Of a DNA stretch of 46,538 bases, positions 25,778 through 36,763 are shown piece by piece. Made by a program: the position numbers and the translations under genes. This DNA is from Pelargonium nanum (lineage: Eukaryota > Streptophyta > Magnoliopsida > Geraniales > Geraniaceae). The notes below the pieces were generated by a model. That model saw only the letters and a list, made by a program, of their open reading frames with translations, did not search any database and was not told the origin of the DNA. Position 1 is the first letter of the stretch, and each line of letters begins with the position of its first letter. The stretch covers positions 1 to 46,538 of the forward strand of contig JAYMTF010000191.1 in the NCBI GenBank assembly GCA_036897485.1, in the 5' to 3' direction.

Positions 25778-26563
25778 ATTCATTTCACTTCAGAAGTTCA
25801 AAAAAAACTTCCTTGCTGTGTGCAATTCGAGCTTTCATTCACTTCAGTTTCCTCATAATTTCTCACTTTTCTTGAAGGACAATAATTGGTGAGCTACTTG
25901 GTAACATTTTATTTAAGCTCTCTGCCAAACTAACTGACATTGTAATGCTTGTTTAACAAAACTTGTATAAAGTGAAAGACTTTCATATGTTTAACAAAAC
26001 TTGTAATGCATGTGTGATGTTGTCAAATGTTCATCTCCATGAATTCTGGCAACTCCTTAACTATATAATTTGAAAATAATATGTTGATGGAAACACTTGA
26101 CACAAGAAAACAAGAAATAAGTTACCTGAAATATCTGAGGCTTTCAAAATCCTCTGAATATTATTTTTTTTCAATTCCATAATTTTCAGACAACTCAATA
26201 CTGGCACTATCTTACTTATTCCAAAACCATATATGATTGTGAAATGCTTGACTATCACTAGCACTACCTCTAAAAGAGCTGGACCTACTCACTAAATTAT
26301 GGCTCCAGGATAAAGGTAACTTTTATTAAAGCTAAAGCATGGACTGTCTTATGGTTCTACTAAAAATTCTGATGATTTTCCAATTCATTACTTTATTCCC
26401 ATCTATTTTATCATGATGATCACATCCTCTCCTTTTCTGTATTCTTCTTTCTTGGTTCAAAATCATTACCATGTCAATTCTTTTATATATATATGCTCCA
26501 GTCCCATAAACCTTTAGCTTTAGTCTCAGACACAACCATTTCTAGTCTTTCCAAGCTCAAAAA
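25778..26563. other. Spacer between tandem NCL genes, with copy 2 promoter
   Basis: This holds the copy 1 3' UTR and AT-rich spacer. A TATATATATAT run at 26484-26494, about 70-80 bp before the copy 2 start codon, is a good TATA box. No gene is supported. Confidence 0.55.
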
Positions 26564-28924
26564 ATGGCAAAGAAACTAGCAATCCTGTTTCTTGAACTCA
26601 TCTTCTTGCTTGTTCTAATACTAGCTAGCTGCAGTTGGGGACAAGTACTGCACAACTTGAGCTCCAACAAGGTCTCCCATGGAGTCCCACATGGAAGATT
26701 GGCTGCATCAGAGGCCTGCAAGCAGACTTATGGGTTCTTGCCATGCACCAGGAGTGTGATTGGGAACATTTTCCTCATTTCTGTTTACAGTTACTTGATA
26801 TTTTTGGCAGCAAAGTGGTTGACTAAAGGAAGTGAGATCTTGCTGGAGATTAATGGGTATGGTGTCTTTGGTGGTCTGTTCTTGCCTGTACTATGCTCTC
26901 TTCCTGGTGCTCTCATCATTCTGGGTAATAAGCTTAACTGATCTTTTTCTCTTCCAAGCTCCACATGTGGTTTATTTTGATTATCTGAAACTTACTACTT
27001 TTGTGGTGCTTGTGTTACTATTCACCTATTGGTTCTTTGCTTTTGTTTGGCATCATTTTCTTTGTCCTTTTCTTCACTGTTGCTTTCAACTTGAAAATTG
27101 AATTTGCTAGAATGGTCAGATTCATGAACTCAAAATTGAATTGCTAGAAGTTATACAGTAGTAACAGTACTTCTAAATTCTAATTTCACTCTACAAATCA
27201 CCATAGCTTCTGGACTATTTGGAAGCAAAGAAACTGCTCAAAGTCAGGCTTCTATTGGGATGGGATTGCTGGCTGGATCAACCATTACTCTGCTGACATT
27301 ACTGTGGGGATCATGCATTGTTGCTGGCAAGTGTGACCTCCAGAACTCAGTCACAACAGAATCACCAGACACAAAAAGCTCGGTTTTAACAGGTACTTTC
27401 TCGTATCAGACATGTTATGTTTCTTGAGAAGAAGCTAGACCATATATCTGATACACATGTTTCATCTCTTTCAGGTTCTGCTATCATGACTGATCATAGA
27501 ACTACCTATTCTGCTCGCATCATGGTTATATCCATCGTTCCATTTGCATTAATCCCACTACTGCAAGTTTTAACTTCTCACAGTCGCTTAGCAATCTTGA
27601 TTTCACTCGTTGTCTCCATTTCTCTGTTGCTCTATTACTGCCTTTATCAGGTAATTTATCAACTTGAATGGATCAAAATCTTGAAATCTTCAATAATAGC
27701 TTTAACTATCACTATTGGTGCAGATCTTCCAACCTTGGATTCAGCACAGGAGACTAGCCTATGCGATGTACAAGCATGCAAAACCATTTACTCTTTGGCT
27801 TACAGACAATGGTGAACCAGATAGAGATGCATTACAAAAGTCAGTCTATTGTTACCTTTCTTTCCCACAACTTTTCCAAAATGCAAATATGCTATGGCAC
27901 TAAACCTTTTGTTGCGTGTAATGACAGGCTATTCGAAAATATTGACCATGATTCGGATGGATTTTTATCAGCTACAGAGCTAAGAGCACTGGCCTTTGGA
28001 TTAAATTTTCAAGAGATTGATTGGGATATTGAAGATGTTGCGCAACAACTATTAGAAGGTTTTGATACATCAGGGGATTCTCGTGTTGATGTGAATGAGT
28101 TCATAGAAGGAATGTCAAAATGGATTGAAAAGACTTTGAGCTATGAGCCAGAAGTTAGTGACTCTCATAGTAATCGAGATCACCAGCAAACGATATTTTC
28201 ACAGCTAGCTGCAGGATTCAAATACACTTCTATTCCGGTATGTTTCGTGTTATTCATTCCTCAGTTTCTAGTGTTGCTACATCTCTAACAATGCATATAT
28301 GCAGAAAAAGAACAAAATGCAGTTACTGGTAGATGAGAAAGAGGAAAGCAGTGAGGATCCGAGAAGGAACAACTCTAAAGCAATACTTACACTGATAATT
28401 GGAACTTGTATTGCTGCTGCATTCGCCAATCCCCTCGTGGATGCTGTGGATAATTTCTCAACTACTACAAGCATTACTCCTTTTTTCGTCTCATTTGTTG
28501 TCTTGCCATTTGTTTGCTCAAGCGAGATCATGCCAAGTCTGATTCTTGCCAGCAGGAAGAAGCAGAAGCTCGCTTCTTTAATATTCTCCGAGGTTTGGAA
28601 TCTTTCTTTTCTGAACTTTTTTGTTCTCTGCATATTGGCCATTACAACGGTTCTGAACCTTTTTTGCTTCTGCAGATATACAGGGAAGTGACCATGAGTA
28701 ACATCCTTTACCTGTCAATTTTCTTAGTCCTCGTATATGTTCGCGAACTGACATGGAACTTCTCATCTGAAATGATCATTGTTCTCCTTGTCTGCACTGT
28801 CATGGGACTTTTTGCTGGTTCGAGAACCACCTTCCCTCCTTGGACAAGTTTGTTGGCTTATGCACTCTATCCACTATCTCTTGTATTGATATATGTTCTT
28901 CACTTCGTTCTTGGATGGTCATAG
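26564..28924 (+). CDS. EF-hand Na+/Ca2+ exchanger-like protein (NCL type), copy 2
   Basis: Tandem paralogue of the upstream exchanger, 561 aa. Seven exons: 26564-26924, 27207-27392, 27475-27650, 27724-27839, 27928-28237, 28305-28592, 28676-28924; 1686 nt, phases close. A signal peptide (MAKKLAILFLELIFLLVLILA) is in frame. EF loops are intact at 286-297 (DHDSDGFLSATE) and 326-337 (DTSGDSRVDVNE). Alpha-2 keeps PLVDAVDNFS and SSE. In alpha-1 the conserved Pro-Asp-Ala is Pro-Gly-Ala (SLPGALIIL, Gly115), so the acidic residue expected in the ion-binding region is missing. Copy 2 also has a 67-nt intron (28238-28304) in the linker after the EF-hands, where copy 1 has continuous coding sequence. It may still sense Ca2+ through the EF-hands but have altered or no transport. 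Confidence 0.92.
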
Positions 28925-29550
28925 ACTCCATTTTGCTCAGTAATAAATCATTAGACAATGTAGTGAACGTACTGATTCTGTAACTTTTGCATGCTTCTGT
29001 ATAGCAAATGCAAAGGAAGCAACTCTTTGGGTGTTTTATTTGGTCAAGGACAAAATGCTGATAGAGTGTGTTGCATCAAACTGAATCAGATTTATACATG
29101 GAAAATGATCACTCTTCAAAGAAGCAAGAAATGCACTTCAAAGAAGCAAGAAAAACATCTGCAGATGCTTGCTGCATTTATAACCCAGTAGCACATCAAA
29201 AGCCTAAATTTTGAAAGTACCAACTAGAGTAATCTCATGAAGATTTTACAAAGTATACAGCACATTATACTGAGAATATGACAGTAAATAGAAATTCAAG
29301 TTGTATGCCAATTAGATAACACCTTGAGCATTGTATTATTACCTTGGATACTTGATATATCACATGCCAAAATAGTACACTGATTCAAATCAGTTACTGA
29401 AAACAAAAGAACTTGATATCACATGCCTAGAGTACACTGATTCAGATTGGTTACTGAGAAAAAAAAGTACATATTTCAAACACCGCTAGCTAGAGGTACT
29501 AGAAAACGATAAGACGGCGATAAACTGTAGTTAGAATTTTCAGCAACAAG
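28925..29550. other. Spacer between convergent genes, with small tandem repeats
   Basis: This spans the 3' flanks of NCL copy 2 and of the minus-strand Gln-rich gene. It has a 22-bp-period repeat at 29114-29153 (two copies of an 18-nt core, CTTCAAAGAAGCAAGAAA) and a 61-bp-period tandem duplication at 29350-29468. No gene is supported. Confidence 0.55.
29350..29468. repeat. Imperfect tandem duplication, 61-bp period
   Basis: Units begin at 29350 and 29411 with ACTTGATAT; both contain CACATGCC, GTACACTGATTCA and GGTTACTGA- or CAGTTACTGA-type segments. They differ by a few substitutions and small indels. Confidence 0.8.
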
Positions 29551-32520
29551 TCAACAACTGATATTCACATCATTTGGAATACTTTGGCATTGTCCTGCAC
29601 GAGTCCTTGACTCCTTGCGCCTATCCAGCCATTCCTTCAAAACTTCTGCATCTCTTTTAGCAGGCTTCTCACTGCCTTGCTGCTGATCATCCAAAGACCA
29701 GTGGACCATCTTTAGAACAGTTTTTGAATTTGGCTTTGATGCCACCTGTTTATCCCGGGACTGGTCCTTTTGCTGCTCATTCTGCTTTTTTGTGCTATGA
29801 GCAATTTCTTTTAGTTTAGAATCCCTTACCTGCTGCTGATCATCAAAGGGCAAGACAGTCTGTATAGCTGTGACTGAATCAGGTCTTGGTTTTTTATGCT
29901 TTGGTTGCTGCTTCTGCTTAGATGTGCCGTTTAATTTTGTTTTCCTAGGCTGACCCAACCGTTTCAGTTTCTTCGGTTCATTTGGTTGCATAAGGGAACC
30001 CCCTAATTTTCGTTTACATGGCCTTCTCTGGCTCTGATCTTCTGATAGTTGCTGCTGTTCAGTACTATGCTTATCATCCAAGAGAAGCAAATTTACAGCT
30101 GTATCTGAACTTGGTTTTGCTTTAGAAGCCTTTACAGCTGTGCGTGAATGTGGTTTTGCCTTAGAAGCCGCCTTCCTGCGATGTGGTAGCTTCTGACCAT
30201 TATGCTTAGTATTGGCATCTGTTATAGGTGCATGCCTTTTTCGCCTTTGATGCTGTGGTTGCTCCTCATCTTGCATTTGCCCTTGAGTTTGCGGATGTTC
30301 TTGAGGCAGAGATACTTCCAGTAGCTGCTGGGTATCGGAAGTTCCCTCAATTACATTTGCAGTTCCAGTTGGCTGGCATGGGATCAGGTTCTGCAGACCA
30401 TGACGAGTCATTTGTTGCTGCTTCATTGGCAGAATGAACTCCTCTACCATCTTGGCTATCCTGAGCTCTTGGGGCTGCCCATGCAAGGGAAGCTCTGATC
30501 GCTGCTGGCGCCGGGATGAAGCTGATGGTGGATCAGGTTTGGACAACCTTCGGCTACTTCGCCTACGCCATAGTTGCATCTGCAGCTGTGGTCCCTCAGT
30601 CTGCTGCTCTATTCCAACCTCTACCAGTCGTTCTTGAATTGGACAAACTGAATGCTGCTCCTGCTCAAGCAGCTATTAGTTCAGACTTCAGAGGATATTA
30701 TATTTTCACTAACATCAGCAAATTATTAAAGGGATACATTACTAACAACAGATGAAGAAAAAGAATGAGATTTGTGGCCACAGTTCGACAAACTCCACTT
30801 TACAATGATCATTATCAAGAAGACTAATGATAATAAGGATTATGGACTAGGAACCTCGTGGACAAGCTCCTGTTCAGCTATGATTTCTCAATCTTATGTT
30901 AGTGAACAGTCAATACTCATAAAATGATCGTCTAAATCACTTTCTAGTCTGGTCACACAGAACTTACCGACAATAGAGTGCTAAAATAAGGCGAGAGATA
31001 CAATTATGGCTACCTGATATGGATGTGTCTCAGCTCCACCAGAAAGCTGATTTGCTTGTTCTTGTCTATTGGTCTCTGGAGTTTTTGGCACATCTACAGT
31101 TGTTGATTCAATCTCCACCACAAGTTGTATGTGATCAAGAGGCACTCCAGGACTATTGGGTTCTATATATTGTTCATTCAAAACACACTCCGAGTTATTG
31201 GGCACAGACAAAAGATTTGACACAATTTCCTCTGTTTGTAAATCCTGCTGTGGGGACTTTTCTAAACTCGGAGGCTTTACATGCTCTGTAGGTTGCTCCG
31301 TTTCAAGCTGCTGGTCTGTTGGCGCATTCTGTAAAGTTGTCATCGGTTCTTGCTCGGATACAAAATTCTCAAGCATGCCACCAGGCTCTGTACCAACCAT
31401 TGACTTCTCAGCACCACCACCTTCACCTTCACGAGCTAGTTCCACTATATTGGATCTCACTTCAATAAGCTGCAGATTTTGTGTATCACTTGCTTGCAAC
31501 TGTTCTTCATTTTGTTGCCCAGTCACTTCAGAAACAGATCCGGCCACCCTACATGGACTCTTCAATTGCTGCTGTTGCTCCTCTAAATTTGACCCCGGAT
31601 TTAGCTTTTCCACCACATTCATTGGAAACTCACCAAGCACCGTTTCAGCAACAATACCGCCTTCACCAGAACAAGCTAGTTTCTCTACATTTGTCCCGAC
31701 TTCAATATCCTGCTGTCTCTGTGTTTCATTTTGACCTTCACTCGGTTCCTTTTCTTGTATCCATTGCAGGTCTTGTTCTTGAGAAACAGATTCTGATATT
31801 CTGATCGGACTCTTTGTTAGCTGCTGCTGTTCCTCCCCATTAGTATTCTTTTCTACTTCTCTAGGTGCAAGTATGTTATGATTAGGCCCGTCAATTTCCT
31901 CCAATAATCGTGCAATATCTCCCAGTTGTTCCTCCACGATTCTCGTCCTATCCAGCAGTGTACTAAAAGATCCCTATCAAAATATAAGATGCAACAATCA
32001 TTACAGCCTCAGTTCATAGCTAAAATAAAGTTTATGATAAATATTAAATTATCAGGAAGTGATCCATTAGCCAATATTTACCCCTCTCTCCCCGTTATTA
32101 TGTCCAACAGGGTAACTCGGGGAGATCATAACAACTCTAACTCTCTCTTGCCTGTTAGACATCAGATCCTGCATGTCTCTATTCGAACCAACAAGAAAAC
32201 CAACCTCATTAATAAAAATGGGACAAATTGAAAATCAATGTTAATAAGAAAAAGAACATCACTTCTTCATATTTGCCATCTCCTCCTTGAGCTGCTGCAG
32301 CTCCGTTGCGCAACTGCCCTGACACTTGGTCCTAAAAACTAACCAACTCAGTATGGATGAATAAACATTTGAGAATCAATCATGTAGCCAAAATAAGGTA
32401 CTACCTCATCGTTTGGATCGTGTCCTCCAAAGCCTTCTTCTCCAAGGCACACTTGGGATTCCGACAACCGATTGGCTGAGTTGAGTGATGTTCACTTCCT
32501 TCCATATGAACACCTTGCAT
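29551..32520 (-). CDS. Gln/Glu-rich protein with paired Cys motif, function unknown
   Basis: I do not recognise this family. Five exons: 32520-32405, 32331-32263, 32178-32082, 31973-31014, 30672-29551; 2364 nt, 787 aa, and the phases join cleanly. The N-terminus has a Cys-x4-Cys (GCRNPKCALEKK) and a Cys-x3-Cys (KCQGSC) on either side of a helix, then a coiled coil (ELQQLKEEMANMKKDMQDLM), so the four Cys could bind one metal. Exon 4 encodes an acidic Gln-rich region with an internal repeat of about 84 residues. Exon 5 is strongly basic, with NLS-like clusters (RRKRH; KRKLGG; KKLKR) and repeated KPxSxTAV...DDQQQ motifs. A nuclear location is likely. A second in-frame Met lies five codons after the first; the first was chosen. 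Confidence 0.82.
31368..31835 (-). repeat. Internal coding repeat, ~84 residues, in the Gln/Glu-rich gene
   Basis: Repeat 1 (about 31835-31584) and repeat 2 (about 31583-31368) both start EEQQQ and continue with KSPxR(I/V)xxSVS, a Gln-rich segment, IEV(G/R)(T/S)N(V/I)xxLAxxGEGG and a short hydrophobic end. They are clearly diverged, so this is an old in-frame duplication. Confidence 0.75.
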
Positions 32521-34538
32521 TTGCTTTACAGCAAACTTTACTAATAATTAAAGCAACTAAACAGAATCAAAATGCAGCGCTAGAAATAATACATAATGCA
32601 ACCCTTTCAGACAATCACAATAATATGAAACTTAATTAACTCCAAACAAAGCAAAATCATAAAGGAACAAGTTTTCACTTTTCAGTTCCAAGTTCTTAAA
32701 ACCATACCCCAATTAGGATTTCCACAACATAAAAAGTAAATGCACATGCATCATTGAGGTTTAAGAAAACTCAGTGATCAGCAATAAAAAAGAATTACAA
32801 AAGGAAGAGAAAAAGGAATTTGTTAGCCTAATGATAAGAAAGCCAGTAGCAAATTCTCTTTTTGCCTAAGATCAATAAAACACAAAATAATCACAACATG
32901 ACACAAACATCTGTAACTCGTTCCCAAAACAATGGATCAAACATGGTATAAACATCAAAAACTATCAAACCCACTTCCAAAATAAACCTAAACGGAGTGA
33001 TATGGTTACCAGAAATGAAATCAGAGGGTGGTATGTGGAAGAAAGATTGGGTTTTGGGGGAAAAAACAAGGGTTTGTGGTTGAACCCTTTCTCAGCAGAT
33101 TGGTTTTGATCTCTAATATATATACTGACATGTCTCGGTTAGTGGAAGTTCAAAGGGCCCATTATACTTCACTTGCTGACTTGTCATTTCATTGTGGGTC
33201 CACTTCTGACTTGTCTTGTCATTATGGGTCCCTATTTGTTCTACCTCCCCCTACTATGTACAGGTATAGGTTTATTCTGTTGAATTTTGGGAAGTAAAGT
33301 TCGGCCCATATTCTCCCCCACCGCCAAACCTTTAAATCGGCTGCGGTCCAGGTTCGGTCCAAGTCCGTTCGAACAATTCTTAAATGGATAATCGTCGAAT
33401 CGTTTTTGGTTGGAGAAAACCTAATATTATTGAATTTGATTAATAAGTAACCACGGAACACGATCGCATGCACGATCTTTAAACATCTCGGGATGGAGTA
33501 GAGCGTTTACCGTCGTCTAGCGTCCTAGTGACCTAGTTAGGTAGGGACTAGAGGGAGTTTAGAGGTAAATTGGTGAGGCGGAGAGTTCTAGAGGTGACCC
33601 AACAAGGTTGGGGCTTTGGACGTGCCCTTGCATAGTGGGGAATCTTGAAGCCTTCTTTCGTAGGCCAAATATGGATGAGAGGTGTGGAGCTCTTCTTGTA
33701 ACATGTCAGCCTCTTGTGGAGAATAAGTATAAATGTAACGTGTGAAAATCTTTTTGTAACATAATAACCTCTTTTGAAGACTAAGTATGAAGGAGACGTG
33801 TGAAGCTCACTCAGTAACATGGTAGTCTCTTGTAGAAACCGAATATGAGAAAAATGTGGAGGAGCTCTCCTTATGACACAACAGCCTCTTATGAAAATTG
33901 GGTACGAGAGATACTTGTGGAACTAACCTTGCAACACATGGTGAAAGAATCTACAAATATTAAAGGAGATTTCATTTGTACATGAAAAACTGGCTCCTGC
34001 CTCTACTTGTGATGCTCAACACAATTTCTATTAACTCATCATTTAGCACCTGATGTTGAGTTTTTCATTGTCAAAAGCTTTTCTCATGAGTAGCTTCTTC
34101 ACTGATTTTCTTGTTGACTTCTTGCCTCTGCTTCCTTTGTTTCTTTTAATGGGCTTTTGATTTGACCCATAGTGCTCTGAGCCCAACCTAATCTATATGG
34201 GTCCAAAAGAAAAATTCAGACCTACTTCTTCATGAACTGGGCTGAAAATGATTTGCTTGACAAGTGTCAAATGGGCCCACAAAAAGCTTCCCCAACAGTA
34301 ATGAAACACTCCATCTCCATGCGATGATCAGTAACCGACAAAACGGCCAATACTGCTCAGACACTTCCTCTTCCCGAAACATCAACGGTCACATTTTCCA
34401 AGTCCTTTCTCTGAATAAAACCCAGAACCCCACCCCCCATCAAATTCCATCATTTTCCTTCACTTTCTCTCTATCCAAACATCACTCCGAAGACCCATTT
34501 GTTCGATTCCTCATTTTTCTCCTCCCACAATTACCAAA
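32521..34538. other. Divergent spacer with a 58-bp minisatellite
   Basis: The left end is the promoter/leader of the minus-strand Gln-rich gene. 33170-33230 has two short repeats of a TGACTTGTC...GTGGGTC or ATGGGTC type. 33670-33960 is a minisatellite. 34200-34538 is the likely promoter/leader of the X8 gene. No other gene is supported. Confidence 0.55.
33670..33960. repeat. Minisatellite, five degenerate 58-59-bp units
   Basis: Units start at 33670, 33728, 33786, 33844 and 33903, each with TAT/TAC then a GA-rich run, a GTGTGG/GTGTGAA-type segment, an AACA block and AGCCTCTT(G/A)TG followed by AAxxGxx. A weaker sixth unit may precede (about 33611-33669). The period is not a multiple of three, so the repeat is non-coding. 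Confidence 0.8.
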
Positions 34539-35821
34539 ATGCCCATCAACTCTGCTTCCTCGCTCTCTCTCCTCCTCTTTCTCTCTCTAGCTTCTTCGCT
34601 CCCGCTGCCGTCTCTGACCGCGTCCACTTCCAAGGCCCAGGACGGCGGCGGCTCTGGAACGTTGCAGCTCTGGTGCGTGGCGAAGAACAACGCCGAGGAC
34701 GCTCCGCTTCTAACCGCGCTGCAATGGGCGTGCGGGCCCGGCGCCGCCGATTGCAGGCCAATTCAGCAGGGCGGAGCTTGCTACGACTCCGGCGACGTAC
34801 AAAAAATGGCGTCCTATGCATTCAACGACTACTACTTGAAGCATGGCACGACTGACGATAGCTGCAACTTCAACAACAATGCGGCTCTCACTTCCTTGGA
34901 TCCAAGTAGGTTCTTCTAAACCCATTTCAATTTCATTGAATGGGGACCTGATCTGATATGAGTTCTTGGTTTTGGATCGATTTGAATTTAATGTATTGAT
35001 TGGATTTAGCTGTTTGTGGCATTGTTGTTCTAGTTGTTGCTGCTGTTGTTTGGATTTAGCTGTTTGATTCTGAGTTTGAGAGTTGGGTTTTGAAATCTGG
35101 TGGCAGAAAATGCCAATTCTGTTTGTTTTTGGTTGATTTGTCACTTAGTGTTCTGTATTTATGTTTGTCTAATTCTTGTTTCTTCATTGTCTGTTTTCAG
35201 GTTATGGCAAATGCAAATTCCCATCCAGGTAAACTACTATAAATTAGATGGGAATGATTATCTTTATAAGTGAAAAGACTCTCAGCCATTAAGTTAAATT
35301 AGTTTATGGCTGAGACTTCACCACGAATTAACACTCGTACCCGCACTAATGAATTTGTGGGCGCAAAGATTGTATATGTGCATGCATGATTGCTGGTATC
35401 TGTTTCGTTTTCAATAAGCCACTGTGATTAGATCTGAATTTGAACAATAGCATCAACTTTCAGTAGAACTATACATCTTGAATTGATCATTGCTTTTCCT
35501 TCTTTTGATGGACTAGCCACAATTTTGTATGGTCCTCTAAACTTGCATTACCAAGTTATTGCTTTTCCTTCTTGTGATGGACTAGCCACAATTTCGTATG
35601 GTCCTCTAAACTTGCATTACCAAATTGTGTGATACTAGTGAATTTTGTTATTGGACAGTGTGGCAGTGAACAATGGCAGCTTATCCGGTTCACCTACAGT
35701 CACGGGTCTGGGGCCTAGTGCGGATTTAAACAGCTGCAGCAAAATGCCTCGAAGATGGTTCTTAACTATAGTTATTGCTCATTTGTTCCTCGTAATCTCA
35801 CAAGGTATTCGAGGTCTGTAG
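34539..35821 (+). CDS. X8-domain, GPI-type callose-binding protein (PDCB-like)
   Basis: A small secreted protein with one X8/CBM43 domain, which in plants binds callose at plasmodesmata or walls. Exons 34539-34905, 35201-35228, 35659-35821; 558 nt, 185 aa. A signal peptide (about 1-28, Ser/Leu-rich) is followed by a short linker, then the X8 domain from LWCVAKNNAEDAPLL through ACGPGAADCRPIQQGGACY and YAFNDYYLKHG to DDSCNFNNNAALTSLDPSYGKC, with the Cys pattern of the family. After a Ser/Gly-rich linker comes a C-terminal hydrophobic tail (WFLTIVIAHLFLVIS), as in GPI-anchored PDCBs. The 28-nt middle exon is very short but restores SYGKCKFPS in frame. PDCB is the nearest type, though other X8 proteins are possible. 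Confidence 0.9.
35489..35626 (+). repeat. Near-perfect 69-bp tandem duplication in X8 intron 2
   Basis: Units 35489-35557 and 35558-35626 (ATTGCTTTTCCTTCTT...) differ at about three positions. The low divergence indicates a recent duplication inside the intron, with no effect on coding. Confidence 0.9.
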
Positions 35822-36763
35822 CTCACTCTTTACTAAAAATTTATGGGTGAAGCTGCTGAGGCAAATTTGTAGAGGCTTCAGGTTAGATTAGTGAGTTGTT
35901 TACGGATGTTGCTATACCACTTGTATCTTCAAAATTAAAAAGCATTTGACATAATAATCTATGAGATGCTGAGTTTTGACTGTGCATGACTAATTTTGGT
36001 TGATCTTCTCATATCCCATGTGAAGTTTGAGGCTTTGAGCCCATACTTCAATTTGGACATATAGAAGTGATGCATGCATGATTCAAACATTTTGAGTCAA
36101 AAGTGTTGCAAATGAAGATGGACTCAGGCAATTACATTGGTCATCATTTTCAACATCACAACAGCTTCTTAACAACAACGACGACCAAATAAAAAAAAAT
36201 GGAAGAAGAAAAACAAGGACACAGTTGTGTGCTTGAACTATTCTTCTCTAGTAGTCAACAATAGAGACTTGGCATAGGGTAAGGTTCTTTGTTTAGATAG
36301 CGTTGGCCGATAGCCCGAGACTACTTGCTCTCTTCCTTCCAGAGAAATTATTTTGGCCAAAGGATTATAGGTTGAGTTTCAGCCAAATTAATAAGGAAAC
36401 GTCACCTCACGATTCGACATTCATAGACATTCATACCCGTTTCAATGAATTAATTTGTGGGCGTTGAACGCCCATCAAATCTATTTCCTTGAGTATTGAC
36501 GAGTCTCGGCCAGTAACGTTTTAACCAAGACTCTTCTAACACCAGATATTGTCTCTTCTCTGCATATTCAAAGTGTAAAGAACTCATGCCTTTCCCACAA
36601 CAAAAATAAAAATTGAAATAATGTAAATTCAAGAACTATAGTTATAGACTCACAAAGAGGGTAGTACCATGATCAAATAAATATGACAAAAAATATAGTA
36701 ACAAACATGGATGAACCGATGAACAAATAAACAAAAATTCATATTTTAACTATATTAACAAAT
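35822..36763. other. Spacer between convergent X8 and ATL genes
   Basis: 3' flanks of both genes; no gene is supported. A segment at about 36380-36480 resembles one in the X8 gene intron at about 35310-35375 (shared CGxxTTxxACA...TACCCG...AATGAATT...TTTGTGGGCG), suggesting remnants of a dispersed repeat. Confidence 0.45.

Noticed and set aside
34710-35144. 144-codon minus-strand ORF over the X8 gene
   Set aside because: Antisense to a well-supported exon; low-complexity Gln/Asn runs; no domain.
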